Virus record (IMG/VR): IMGVR_UViG_3300044638_002512
Coordinates: 1 to 23,038 of that record
Strand: one strand, 5' to 3'
DNA from: a virus
Length of the DNA stretch: 23,038 nucleotides
Shown: one piece after another, positions 1-7,007 of the stretch
How the letters are laid out: each line of letters begins with the position of its first letter
How positions within the stretch are numbered: the stretch's first letter is position 1
Position numbers and translations under genes: made by a program
Notes under the pieces: generated by a model
Seen by the model: only the letters and a program-made list of their open reading frames with translations
Database searches by the model: none
What the model was told of the DNA's origin: nothing

Positions 1-183
1 TTCTCCGATGACGGTCAGATTGAGCGGCTCGATCTGGATGCTCGGAACGACACCCGATTGCAGCGTCAAACGGTCTACAACGAAGATTCGCGTGGTCGCA
101 AGGGTCGCAGGAATCTGCGACTGAATGCGCGTGACCATCGACGCGAAGAAAGTCTCCAGCGTTGTAGAGGTGGTCACGCTCAC
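1..183 (-). CDS. Tail-region structural protein, N-terminal part only (runs off the window)
   Basis: An open frame of 61 codons starts with GTG at 183 and stays open to base 1, so the gene is cut by the window edge. The GTG overlaps the TGA stop of the upstream 422-aa gene (GTGA), which is the coupling used throughout this cluster. The visible protein begins MSVTTSTTLETFFASMVTRI (GTG read as Met) and has no motif I recognise. Its position after the tail chaperone and a structural protein suggests another tail or virion protein, but that is inference from gene order only. Confidence 0.6.
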   Translation of the reverse strand, partial: MSVTTSTTLETFFASMVTRIQSQIPATLATTRIFVVDRLTLQSGVVPSIQIEPLNLTVIGE

Positions 184-1448
184 GGAATCACGCTGTTGGT
201 AACGGTCGGCGGTGTGCCCGCATCCGTGGTTGGCAGTTCAACGCCATTAGCAAACGGAGCGAAGAACCGTTCGGTGTACGAAAGCACGGACGAGGCGTAG
301 TTGTTTGTCACCTGCACGGTCATGCGGTCGCCGATACGCCAGTCGGTCGCGCCGCTAATAATCTGGAAGAACTGGCCGTTTGTTCCACCCTGCGCCGGAA
401 CGTAAACAAACATTCCGTCGATCGCCACTTCAAGTCCCGAAGCGGTGCTGTCTTCCGCAGAGAAATTGGCATAAAGAGCAGTTACAGGTGCATCAAAACT
501 GCTGCGATATGACGAAGTGACGAGTGTCCAAGTTGTAGCCGTTGGGGTGACTTCCGCCGAAGCCGCTGCCGAAGACGTGTTGTCCTCTAGTTCTAGTCTA
601 ATGTCTCGCGTAGCGGTTCCAGCCAATTTCTTGTACCAAAACCCGAAAATCACTCTCTTACCCGGCCCAAGTGCTTGTGTTGGAATTGTCTGCGTTATTT
701 CTGTCTTAAAACTGTTGCTACTGATCTTCAACGCAGACGATCCGCGCATCGCTCCGCTAGTCAGTTGCGAAATCATGGTTGAGTTGGACAAAATCGTCCA
801 ACCATCCGGCAAGCCACCCACCCACGTTTCAAACGTGCCGTTCGTGACGAGGTTCGTTCCCGCCGTGTAGTCATTGCTCGCCATCGTCGTCGACAGTCCC
901 GTGCCACCCGGCCACAGGCTGTCGTTGATGTTGTTATATGCCGCGCTCCCGGTCACGCTGAAGACCTCGCTACCAGCCGCCGCGCCCGTCGTGGTGTCGC
1001 TGATGCATTGGAACTGGAGCAAGTCCGTCCGGCTCATTTGCGACGCTTCGCCAAACACAACGGTTCCCGTGCCCGTACCCGTGCGGCTGACCGCACCGAT
1101 GGTCACGGTGTTCTCGAGCAACGTGGTTCCGCCCGCTCGCATCTGCCTAGCCAGTTCCCGCATGGCCGGAATCGTGGACTTCGGAATGTTTGCGTTGTCC
1201 GCCGTAACCATCTCCGTGAGGGTCTTGGTCGCACCCTGCACGGCGGTAGTAATCGTCGCGTCGGTGCTGTTGTAGATCCCAAGGAACTGGTTGAGGACGG
1301 GCGTGAACATATACCGCGTGGCTGCGGTGTATTGCGCGTCAAGGTTGGTCGCGCGAGTCACGATGCCCGAGCGAGCATCCAACTGCGTCTTGGCGATGCC
1401 GAAATGCCCGCCGAGTCGGTTGTAGAGCGTGGTGAGAGATACGGTCAT
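180..1448 (-). CDS. Virion structural protein with a carbohydrate-binding-like domain
   Basis: This 422-aa protein starts with ATG overlapping the TGA of the frameshifted chaperone frame (ATGA at 1445-1448). Residues 1-190 look like an alpha/beta virion protein. Residues about 198-355 start with LVTNGTFETWVGGLPDGW and end with AIDGMFVYVP. That pattern (NG-FE at the front, a final strand near the end) is typical of CBM4/9 or galactose-binding-like jelly-roll domains. Residues about 356-422 resume a beta-rich segment (FFQIISGATDWRIGDRMTV). The domain is known for glycan binding in many secreted and phage proteins; host-surface or capsule binding here is inference. The DNA coding for the domain is visibly less GC-rich than its flanks, so it may be an insertion. 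It sits where a tape measure would be expected, but nothing in it resembles a tape measure. Confidence 0.7.
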   Translation of the reverse strand: MTVSLTTLYNRLGGHFGIAKTQLDARSGIVTRATNLDAQYTAATRYMFTPVLNQFLGIYNSTDATITTAVQGATKTLTEMVTADNANIPKSTIPAMRELARQMRAGGTTLLENTVTIGAVSRTGTGTGTVVFGEASQMSRTDLLQFQCISDTTTGAAAGSEVFSVTGSAAYNNINDSLWPGGTGLSTTMASNDYTAGTNLVTNGTFETWVGGLPDGWTILSNSTMISQLTSGAMRGSSALKISSNSFKTEITQTIPTQALGPGKRVIFGFWYKKLAGTATRDIRLELEDNTSSAAASAEVTPTATTWTLVTSSYRSSFDAPVTALYANFSAEDSTASGLEVAIDGMFVYVPAQGGTNGQFFQIISGATDWRIGDRMTVQVTNNYASSVLSYTERFFAPFANGVELPTTDAGTPPTVTNSVIP

Positions 1449-1956
1449 GCGCGGTTCCTATCTGTCTTGAGGCTCTCCAGCATCATTTCGACTTGTTCCC
1501 GAGCCGATGGGGGCTTGCTGGTAATCGCAGATTTGAACTCATGTTCTGCGGTTTTGTCGCCCAAAGCAAGACGAACGGACATCAACGATGGCAGGCTGTG
1601 CCATGCGTTAGCCATCCGCAGGTTCATCATGCAGCCCAACGCCATCTCTTTCGGCATGGCGTAAGGGCTTACGCCGTAGACGGCCATGAACATCGCTACG
1701 GCGCGAGCGCTTTTCCCAACTGCTGCAGCCTCATCGTGACCTTCAGGCCGATTGCCAGCAGGTATGCATCGGGCAACGCTGCAACTACGTCGGAAGGCTC
1801 GGCGCACTTTCGCACCACCTCGATCAGTTGCGCGTTCTGGTTCTCCTCGACCTTGCCATTCAAGGCGACTTCGGCCATGACGAGCATCCCGTCGATGGTG
1901 AACTCCTTGCCCTGAATCGTCACTCGGATATTGAAATCGTCGTTCTCGGTAGCCAT
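1445..1956 (-). CDS. Tail assembly chaperone, -1 frameshift product (gpGT-like)
   Basis: The long form of the tail chaperone is made by -1 slippage on GGGAAAA at 1717-1711. The zero frame runs from ATG at 1956 to the AAA codon at 1711-1713 (82 codons). After slippage base 1711 is read again and translation continues as SARAVAMFMAVYGVSPY to a stop at 1445-1447, giving about 170 aa. The extension is helical, ends KPPSAREQVEMMLESLK, and its stop overlaps the next start, which supports its being translated. In lambda-like siphoviruses G and GT chaperone tape-measure assembly and are made in a fixed ratio by exactly this kind of slip. No start codon with a good SD precedes the extension, so an independent gene is less likely. 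Confidence 0.82.
1696..1956 (-). CDS. Tail assembly chaperone, unshifted product (gpG-like)
   Basis: This 86-aa protein lies directly after the tail tube candidate, where siphoviruses keep gene G. It starts MATENDDFNIRVTIQGKEF, a small beta-rich start (N-terminal strand pair), then a helical part (VRKCAEPSDVVAALPDAYLL) and ends LGKALAP at a TAG at 1696-1698. The stop lies 12 bases past the slippery heptamer, so most ribosomes would release here and a minority would shift. Only a weak SD precedes the ATG. Sequence similarity to a named family is not obvious to me; the assignment rests on size, position and the frameshift arrangement. Confidence 0.8.
   Translation of the reverse strand: MATENDDFNIRVTIQGKEFTIDGMLVMAEVALNGKVEENQNAQLIEVVRKCAEPSDVVAALPDAYLLAIGLKVTMRLQQLGKALAP
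1711..1717 (-). promoter_or_regulatory. Programmed -1 ribosomal frameshift site GGGAAAA
   Basis: On the minus strand the bases read TTG GGA AAA GCG in the zero frame, so the heptamer G GGA AAA fits X XXY YYZ in the correct phase. The -1 frame after it is open for 88 codons. About 40 bases downstream there is a 7-bp stem with a 4-base loop (GGCGTAA GCCC TTACGCC), and smaller GC stems lie closer. GGGAAAA is a known efficient slip site in phage tail chaperone genes. Confidence 0.85.
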
Positions 1957-1977
1957 GTCGGAAGTTTATCCGATGGG

Positions 1978-2484
1978 TCAAGTACTCGTGCCGACTGTGT
2001 AGATGGCTCGGCCAGCCGTCACGGGCAGAATCTCAAACCGGAAAGCGGCGCGAGTCGGCTTGTTCCCGATGTCGCGGAGGTTGTGCGAGATTAGGCGCAA
2101 CCTGTCCACGGTGTAGGTGGGTCGCCCAGCAATGGTCGGAGACACGAACAGCGCGATCAGGTTGTCCGCCGTGCCAATTGCAAGCGCACCGACTTGCGGG
2201 AATGTAACGCCACTAGTACCAGATCCCTTGCAGGCATCAAACAAGGCGACAATTTGCGTCGGATTGTAAGTCACCATCGTGAAGTTCACGAAGGCAGTCG
2301 CGCCCATGAGGATTGCTTCGGCAGGCATCGTGCCGAACTCGTTGGTCTGAATGTCGGTGTACTTGTACTCAATCTCGATGTTGAACAGATCGTCGTTATC
2401 CGTTCGGCCAAGATCGGCATACGAGGATGTGGTCGTACCCCATCGAATGACGTGCGGGCCTGTGATGTTCAGGATTGAAGACAT
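1978..2484 (-). CDS. Major tail tube protein candidate
   Basis: A 168-aa protein with an excellent SD (GGAGG, 8 bases before ATG). It is predicted mainly beta: it begins MSSILNITGPHVIRWGTTTS, contains FNIEIEYKYTDIQTNEFGTM in the N-terminal third and ends in strands (RAAFRFEILPV). Size, beta content and its place just before the frameshifted chaperone all fit a siphovirus tail tube subunit. I do not recognise a family-level motif, so the call rests on position and composition. It follows the tail completion protein with a 21-base gap, and the chaperone follows after 21 bases. Confidence 0.5.
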   Translation of the reverse strand: MSSILNITGPHVIRWGTTTSSYADLGRTDNDDLFNIEIEYKYTDIQTNEFGTMPAEAILMGATAFVNFTMVTYNPTQIVALFDACKGSGTSGVTFPQVGALAIGTADNLIALFVSPTIAGRPTYTVDRLRLISHNLRDIGNKPTRAAFRFEILPVTAGRAIYTVGTST

Positions 2485-2505
2485 TGGATTTCCTCCGTGG
2501 TGAGT

Positions 2506-3081
2506 TTATCTAGCACCCAATGCACGAGCGATAGAACGCGCCACCTCGCGGCGGGCTGTCTCGGGCATCGCAAAGATCGGTCGGGCGGGAATCGTCACGC
2601 CCTTGCCTGCTACGAGTCCCGCAGGCTTGGAGATTGGGTAGGTCGCGTTCGATGGCTTTGACTTGCGCTTCGTCCCGGCCCTGCGCTTGGCCTCGTCCTG
2701 CACCACCCATTCCTTCGCGGCCTTCCGGGTGAACGGGATGAAGTTCGGCCCGCTGGTTCGGAATCCGGTCTGGTGCAGCGCGGCGATAAGGCTGCCCTGC
2801 AGGGTCATGCGAACCCCGTTTGCCACCGCAGCCGTGGTAGCCGTCAGGCTGCGGAATGTCTCGCCCGTGTCGTACAGCGGAACCCCGCCCCGCCGGTAAT
2901 GGGCCTGCTCCCGCTTGCGCTTGCCCTTGCCCACGATGATCTTGGCCGTATCCGCCCATAGGGGCGCGTAGCCGCCCACGTCGCTGCCCCGGGCCTTGAT
3001 ACGGGCCTGCGCCTGCTTCACCAGCACCCGAGCGACCTCGGAGCCTTGTAGCCGCTTCAGGAGCAGGGCGCGAATATCCAT
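2506..3081 (-). CDS. Phage virion morphogenesis / tail completion protein (Mu gpG-like)
   Basis: This 191-aa basic protein has the hallmarks of the virion morphogenesis family (Mu gpG, P2 gpS type). There is a helical start, a central segment LYDTGETFRSLTATTAAVAN followed by a strand pair, a TGF---GPNF loop, and a C-terminal VTIPARPIFAMPE, where PARPxF is the family's best conserved patch. Such proteins join heads to tails or cap the tail. It lies between the gp36-like adaptor and the tail tube candidate, which is the usual place. The SD before its ATG is weak and the gap to the upstream gene is only 10 bases, so translation is probably coupled. Confidence 0.7.
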   Translation of the reverse strand: MDIRALLLKRLQGSEVARVLVKQAQARIKARGSDVGGYAPLWADTAKIIVGKGKRKREQAHYRRGGVPLYDTGETFRSLTATTAAVANGVRMTLQGSLIAALHQTGFRTSGPNFIPFTRKAAKEWVVQDEAKRRAGTKRKSKPSNATYPISKPAGLVAGKGVTIPARPIFAMPETARREVARSIARALGAR

Positions 3082-3091
3082 CGTTTATGCG

Positions 3092-3583
3092 TCAGAACGC
3101 TTGAGTGCGCCGGGTCGGGAAGAACGTGCTATCCGCGTTCATGGCGAGGCTCCCGCGCGTTGAGGACATAATGACCTCAACGGTAGCCGTACCGCTGGCC
3201 CGCTTGATGTCCACCGCGAACAGCCGCTTCCCGTCCCGCAGGTCGGATAGGGTCGCCTGCGCTCGGTTGGCCTTGGCCTTGACGCTCTCCGGCACGTCGC
3301 CGCCTCGCCGCTCAAACAGGAAGCAGAGCGCGAGATCCGCCACCAGCCCGCGAAGCATCCCGTTTCCATCGGTAGCCAGCGTTTCAAGTTCGGACACCGT
3401 GTAGGCGTTCGATCGGGTAGCCGCGCTCGCCACCTCCTCGCCCGCCCGGAGCAGGCTTTCGGTAATGATCGTGCTGCTCGCTACCGTACCGTCCGAGTTG
3501 GTATCCGATGCAAGTTCGGCCAGCAGGCGCGTATCGACGTACAGCGCGAAGTTGGCGTTCGACAGGAGTTGCGCCATCGGCAT
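3092..3583 (-). CDS. Head-tail adaptor, Mu gp36-like (DUF1320)
   Basis: A 163-aa protein with a strong SD (GGAGG, 8 bases before ATG at 3583; an in-frame ATG at 3577 is a less well placed alternative). It shows the DUF1320 pattern: an early YVDTRLLAELASDTNSDGTV segment, then a long helix with AGEEVASAATR and ETLATDGNGMLRGLVADLAL, and FLFERRGGDVPESV before a C-terminal helix. In this family the C-terminal part usually mentions a cluster of basic/aromatic residues, as in FFPTRRTQAF here. The role known for Mu gp36 relatives is at the portal-tail interface. It is the first gene after a terminator-like hairpin behind the capsid gene. Confidence 0.65.
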   Translation of the reverse strand: MPMAQLLSNANFALYVDTRLLAELASDTNSDGTVASSTIITESLLRAGEEVASAATRSNAYTVSELETLATDGNGMLRGLVADLALCFLFERRGGDVPESVKAKANRAQATLSDLRDGKRLFAVDIKRASGTATVEVIMSSTRGSLAMNADSTFFPTRRTQAF

Positions 3584-3604
3584 AGTTCAATCCTCCAAGA
3601 AAGA

Positions 3605-3633
3605 GGGCCGCCCGGTGGTTAGCCGAGCGGCCC
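3605..3633 (-). terminator. Terminator-like hairpin behind the major capsid gene
   Basis: On the minus strand an 11-bp stem with one G-U pair (GGGCCGCUCGG / CCGGGCGGCCC) and a 7-base loop is followed by TCTTTCTT. It lies 27 bases after the capsid stop and ends close to the SD of the next gene. This fits an intrinsic terminator or attenuator that makes capsid mRNA more abundant than adaptor and tail mRNA. The U tract is interrupted, so read-through is likely. Confidence 0.65.
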
Positions 3634-3659
3634 GTAGTTGCTGCCGTTAGGGGCCGCTA

Positions 3660-4694
3660 TCAGTCAGAGTTCGCGTCCGCGATGTAGAGAGCCGAGAGCG
3701 GAGCCGTCAAAACGGTCGCGCTGTTGTCGGTCACGCTACCGCGAACGCGGCGGTTCCACGGATCGTCAAGAGTCTCGACGGTCATGTCCTCATAGGCGAA
3801 GATGGTTGCGCTGCTGAAGGACGGGCCCTCATTGCCAACCAGACCGCCGGGACGGCTCACGAACACCATTCCGGGCGCGCTCTCCGTACCGTAGAAGAAC
3901 CCACGAGTGTTCGCGCCGCCCTTACGGGTGGACACTCGCACCGTGTCATCAACCACCACGCCGCCCAGACCGAAGAGGGTCTGCGGGAGGCCGTAGGCCG
4001 CGAAGGTATCGTCGCCCTTCAAGAACGACAGAGCGGCGGGGTAGTTCTTGACGTAATCACGGACGCCATCGTTGGTCGCCATGATGCGAGCAGTCGTTGG
4101 ATTCACCACCAGCAGAATGTCCTTCGCAGACACAGCGCCAACCGTGTTCTGAACGATCTTTTCGATCGCTGCACGAATGATCTTCTGCACACCATCAGCG
4201 CTGGTGATGTTGGTGCCACTGACCAGATCGCTTGCCTTCGCGAAGTAGTTCGATCCGGTGGTGTAGTTGCCCGCGGTGGTCAACTGCGTAGCCATGCGGA
4301 ACGAACGGTGCGTCATCATCTTCGCAGCCGCAATGCGAGCGTGGCTAGCCACGACATCCCACTGCGCCTGACGAGCAGTCTCCTGCGGGATGTGGAACGA
4401 CGACTGGAAGCGCTGGCAGGTGAACTGCAGCCAGTCAATGTCGCTGTTGATGCCCGTGGGACGATCCTCGCCGAGAGGCCACTGGTAGTCCTGCGTGTTG
4501 ACCACGCGGGCAGTCTCCTCCTCGTCGATGCGAAGGTAATAGCCGCTCATCTGCTGCACGGGCACGATCTGCGCGTACTGCGTGATGGGGAAACGATTGA
4601 CGGCGCGGGTGAACTCAATCTGAATCTGACCCGTTGCCGCCGAGAAAGTTGGGATGAAGGTATTCAGCCCACCGCCAATTCCGACTTCAGCCAT
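3660..4694 (-). CDS. Major capsid protein
   Basis: A 344-aa protein with a good SD (AAGGAG) before its ATG. Its position after protease/scaffold and decoration protein, its length and its composition fit an HK97-fold capsid subunit. Readable features are an N-arm, a strand-rich region with IDEEETARVVNTQDYQWPLG, a helical spine (ARIAAAKMMTHRSFRMATQL), a segment with AKDILLVVNPTTARIM and DYVKNYPAALSFLK, and a P-domain-like strand with LFGLGGVVVDDTVRV. The first residues MAEVGIGGGLNTFIP repeat almost exactly a peptide inside the upstream protease/scaffold protein (residues 182-193 there). The shared peptide may mark the capsid delta domain or a scaffold contact. No coding damage is seen. Confidence 0.88.
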   Translation of the reverse strand: MAEVGIGGGLNTFIPTFSAATGQIQIEFTRAVNRFPITQYAQIVPVQQMSGYYLRIDEEETARVVNTQDYQWPLGEDRPTGINSDIDWLQFTCQRFQSSFHIPQETARQAQWDVVASHARIAAAKMMTHRSFRMATQLTTAGNYTTGSNYFAKASDLVSGTNITSADGVQKIIRAAIEKIVQNTVGAVSAKDILLVVNPTTARIMATNDGVRDYVKNYPAALSFLKGDDTFAAYGLPQTLFGLGGVVVDDTVRVSTRKGGANTRGFFYGTESAPGMVFVSRPGGLVGNEGPSFSSATIFAYEDMTVETLDDPWNRRVRGSVTDNSATVLTAPLSALYIADANSD

Positions 4695-4731
4695 TTGTCA
4701 TTTCTCCTTGTGTTGGGGGTTGGCTGTTAGA

Positions 4732-5142
4732 TCAAGCGTAGTAACGCCAGCCGGACACCTTCTGGACGCGAATGATGAGGCCATCCGAGCCGCTCTGAAG
4801 GGCGACGTAACCGTGGAAACGAGCGCCGGTGGTCGTGGTTGCAGTCTGCGCCTTGCCGTTCGCATCCGACTCCACGAGAGCGCCACGGGTGATGTTGCCG
4901 CTGCACTGCACGAGCACAACGTCGCCACCCTGAAGGGTGATCGGATCGGTGCTGGCCGCGTGAAGGTCGCTGCCAGTACCAACCGCAACCTTGGTGCTGC
5001 CATCGGAAACGCCGAGAACAGTCGTAGTGGCTTCAGCAGCCTGCAGGCCCGTATCGTCCGCAGCAGTCGAAACCTTGACGAAACGCCACGGGTAGATGTC
5101 GCCGCCCGCGATGAGTGCCGGAGTGTCAGAGAAAGATCCCAT
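4732..5142 (-). CDS. Capsid decoration / cement protein candidate
   Basis: This 136-aa beta-rich protein lies between protease/scaffold and capsid genes, as lambda gpD-like or DUF2190-like decoration proteins do. It starts MGSFSDTPALIAGGDIYPWR and continues with alternating short strands; characteristic pieces are VLGVSDGSTKVAVGTG, ITLQGGDVVLVQCSGNITRG and GARFHGYVALQSGSDGLIIR. The glycine-bounded strands and the small size suit a trimeric cap on the capsid surface that stabilises the shell after expansion. An AAGGA SD lies in front of the ATG. The family assignment is by pattern and context, not by a diagnostic motif. Confidence 0.6.
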   Translation of the reverse strand: MGSFSDTPALIAGGDIYPWRFVKVSTAADDTGLQAAEATTTVLGVSDGSTKVAVGTGSDLHAASTDPITLQGGDVVLVQCSGNITRGALVESDANGKAQTATTTTGARFHGYVALQSGSDGLIIRVQKVSGWRYYA

Positions 5143-5160
5143 GATCGTGCTTCCTTTCGA

Positions 5161-5826
5161 TTAGGCCTTCTGGCCCGAATACTTGGCGAAAAGCGACTTG
5201 AACTTCGTCAGGTCGCCAGCGGCCTCATGCACCGCACGAGCGGTAGCGGCCTTGATGTCCATGCTCTCGTGAGCCTCGTCGGTGACGGTGTGCTGCGCAA
5301 CGGTCGGCACGTTGATGGGATTCTTCGCCATCGTCGCCTTCCAAAACGCCATCTTCGCGGTGGGGTTGGCCGTGTCGGCCAGTTCCTCAACCATGCTGTT
5401 GCGGAACTTGCCGCAGCGGTAGCCGTCGCGGATCATCGAATCGACCTCGCGACCGAAACGCTCAAGGCGCAACTGACGCTCAAGTTCCTGCACACGAGCG
5501 AACAGAGCCTTCTCGCTGGTCTTGCCCTTGCTCATCTTTGACTTTCCGCCGTAAGCGGCCTCCATCTCCTCGTCCTCCTCCTCCTCCTCCTCCTCGCCGG
5601 AGTGGGAGCCGATGTCCACGTGGACACCATCCTGCATCTCGTCCTTGTCCTCGGCGGCGTAGGCCATCTCGGCCTCGTCCTCGGCAGCAATCGCAGCCGC
5701 GTCAGCCTCCTCGGCCATCTTGTCCTCGTCCTCGTCAGCAGCGCACTCGTCTGCCGCAGCAGCCGCGAGAGCCTTCTTAGCCTCCTCGGCGTCCTGCTCC
5801 ATCTTCTTCTTCATCTTGCTTGGCAT
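5161..5826 (-). CDS. Possible separate scaffold protein from an internal start
   Basis: Inside the protease/scaffold frame, ATG at 5824-5826 (Met201) is preceded by AGGAAGAAAGCCC, a passable SD. It would give a 221-aa protein starting MPSKMKKKMEQDAEEAKK, which contains the whole acidic coiled-coil scaffold part and no protease. Nested scaffold genes of this type are known in lambda (Nu3 in C) and Mu (Z in I). The start could be used or not; the sequence only shows that it is possible. Confidence 0.4.
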   Translation of the reverse strand: MPSKMKKKMEQDAEEAKKALAAAAADECAADEDEDKMAEEADAAAIAAEDEAEMAYAAEDKDEMQDGVHVDIGSHSGEEEEEEEDEEMEAAYGGKSKMSKGKTSEKALFARVQELERQLRLERFGREVDSMIRDGYRCGKFRNSMVEELADTANPTAKMAFWKATMAKNPINVPTVAQHTVTDEAHESMDIKAATARAVHEAAGDLTKFKSLFAKYSGQKA

Positions 5827-6426
5827 GGGCTTTCTTCCTGTTCCTGACGGGATGAAGGTGTTGAGTCCACCTCCGACCCCCATTTCACCGAACTTTGCCT
5901 TGGAGTCAATAGAAACGCGCACAACTCCCATAGGCCGCTCGAAGACCACCTTCGAGCCGTGCTTACCGAATCGCGTGTCGGGCAGCGGCCTGCGCGGCGT
6001 ATCACGGCCAAGCAGAGCGACTTCCGACAGGTGATTATCCTTCCAAATCTCCGCGCTGCGACGGGGATAGGCGTTCGTCGCCAGCAGCGAGTCGAACGCT
6101 TCCTTCGGCATCTCGACATCGCCGACCACATAGGCCACGCCGTTGCGCTCCTCGTAGCGAACGCTGGTGATGTCGCCGACCGCCTCGGGCCGCGTGGGCT
6201 TGCCGTCCTTCTCGTGTTCGATGACGAGTTTGGGACGGGAGCCGCGCTGGATGAACTTGCCCGTGCGGGAAACGATGTCCTTCACGCGGGCGTTGTCATA
6301 GCCCTGCATGGCCTCGTCCTCGTCCGAGTCGATGGACGGATCGAAGCCCATGAACAGTTCAAGGTTGCGGATGCGAACCTTGCCTTCCTCGGTGTTCTCG
6401 ACAGTGTGGGAGGCTTGCATGGTCAC
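5161..6426 (-). CDS. Head maturation protease fused to scaffold (Mu gpI-like)
   Basis: The 421-aa protein begins with GTG at 6426, overlapping the previous stop (GTGA); an in-frame ATG at 6420 is an alternative. Residues 15-165 look like the gpI-type prohead protease: KLVIEH (H71 as likely catalytic His), a VGDI--VRYEE strand pair, then AYPRRSAEIW (S124 as candidate serine) and LSEVALLGRDTPRRPLPDTR. Residues 182-193 carry the GGGLNTFIP peptide shared with the capsid N-terminus. Residues 200-295 are a highly charged Ala/Glu/Asp helix with a run of glutamates near 279-284; residues 303-421 hold a coiled coil (VQELERQLRLERFGREVDSM) and a helical tail. Protease plus scaffold in one chain is known from Mu, where an internal start also gives scaffold alone. 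Confidence 0.8.
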   Translation of the reverse strand: MTMQASHTVENTEEGKVRIRNLELFMGFDPSIDSDEDEAMQGYDNARVKDIVSRTGKFIQRGSRPKLVIEHEKDGKPTRPEAVGDITSVRYEERNGVAYVVGDVEMPKEAFDSLLATNAYPRRSAEIWKDNHLSEVALLGRDTPRRPLPDTRFGKHGSKVVFERPMGVVRVSIDSKAKFGEMGVGGGLNTFIPSGTGRKPMPSKMKKKMEQDAEEAKKALAAAAADECAADEDEDKMAEEADAAAIAAEDEAEMAYAAEDKDEMQDGVHVDIGSHSGEEEEEEEDEEMEAAYGGKSKMSKGKTSEKALFARVQELERQLRLERFGREVDSMIRDGYRCGKFRNSMVEELADTANPTAKMAFWKATMAKNPINVPTVAQHTVTDEAHESMDIKAATARAVHEAAGDLTKFKSLFAKYSGQKA

Positions 6427-7007
6427 TTGCCGAAGTAGAAGCGATCCTCGACGGCCATCGTGTCCTTCTCGCCGGGGCGAGCGTTCTTGTCTCTGAACTT
6501 GCCGCCAGCCAACTTTAGGTTTGCAATCGCATTTTCAACTTCCGCATCCTTGAATCGTTCCGGATGAGTCATCATTTCATACACCACAAGCCAAGCGATT
6601 AGGTCGGCTTTCTTCGCCTTGTTGCCATACTTCAGCATTGCCTCTTGAAGCATTGTCGCGCTCGCATTGCTCAATGCCATCTTGTCCTTCGCGCCGGGGC
6701 GGGAGAACTTCTTTGCTTCTTCAGCAGCCCGTAAAAGCGAAGCAGGCATGATCTTTTGCACAGCAGGAGCCGAAGTGCGAACCTTTGCATACGCCCGATG
6801 CGCCTGACCAGACTTTGCCAAATCGGCAATTTCGGCGAGGTGCGCGGCAATGGAAGCGGCTTCCCATTCAGCGTTCATTCCATCTTCTGTGCGCTTTCCC
6901 TTCATGTCCTTTGACTTTTGCGTCCACTCCATTGCCAGACGGTTCAGCGCAGCAATGTCCTGCTGACTGAACGGCGGCTGCGCAAACTTTGTCTTCTCAC
7001 TTGCCAT
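6423..7007 (-). CDS. Modular head-region protein with RPG-type linkers (194 aa)
   Basis: A 194-aa basic, helical protein with an excellent SD (GGAGGTGA) and an 11-base overlap with the preceding gene. It reads as two helical modules separated by short linkers: residues 1-100 (starting MASEKTKFAQPPFSQQD), linker FSRPGAKDKMALSN at 101-114, a module with DLIAWLVVYEMMTHPERFKD up to 170, and a final ARPGEKDTMAVEDRFYFGK. The last eight residues EDRFYFGK match the N-terminus of the neighbouring 407-aa protein (EDKFYFGK). I recognise no enzymatic motif. Its place between MuF and the protease suggests an internal head or minor virion protein. The DNA is somewhat less GC-rich than the portal gene. Confidence 0.65.
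   Translation of the reverse strand: MASEKTKFAQPPFSQQDIAALNRLAMEWTQKSKDMKGKRTEDGMNAEWEAASIAAHLAEIADLAKSGQAHRAYAKVRTSAPAVQKIMPASLLRAAEEAKKFSRPGAKDKMALSNASATMLQEAMLKYGNKAKKADLIAWLVVYEMMTHPERFKDAEVENAIANLKLAGGKFRDKNARPGEKDTMAVEDRFYFGK

Noticed and set aside
1445-1981. A 178-aa frame beginning at 1981 as an independent gene
   Set aside because: The N-terminal half is an out-of-frame shadow of the short chaperone; only the part after GGGAAAA reads like protein, so it is the frameshift extension.
4654-5541. Long plus-strand open frame (295 aa) opposite the decoration and scaffold genes
   Set aside because: It is antisense to well-supported genes, has Arg/His-rich shadow composition and no SD; it arises from codon bias of the minus-strand genes.
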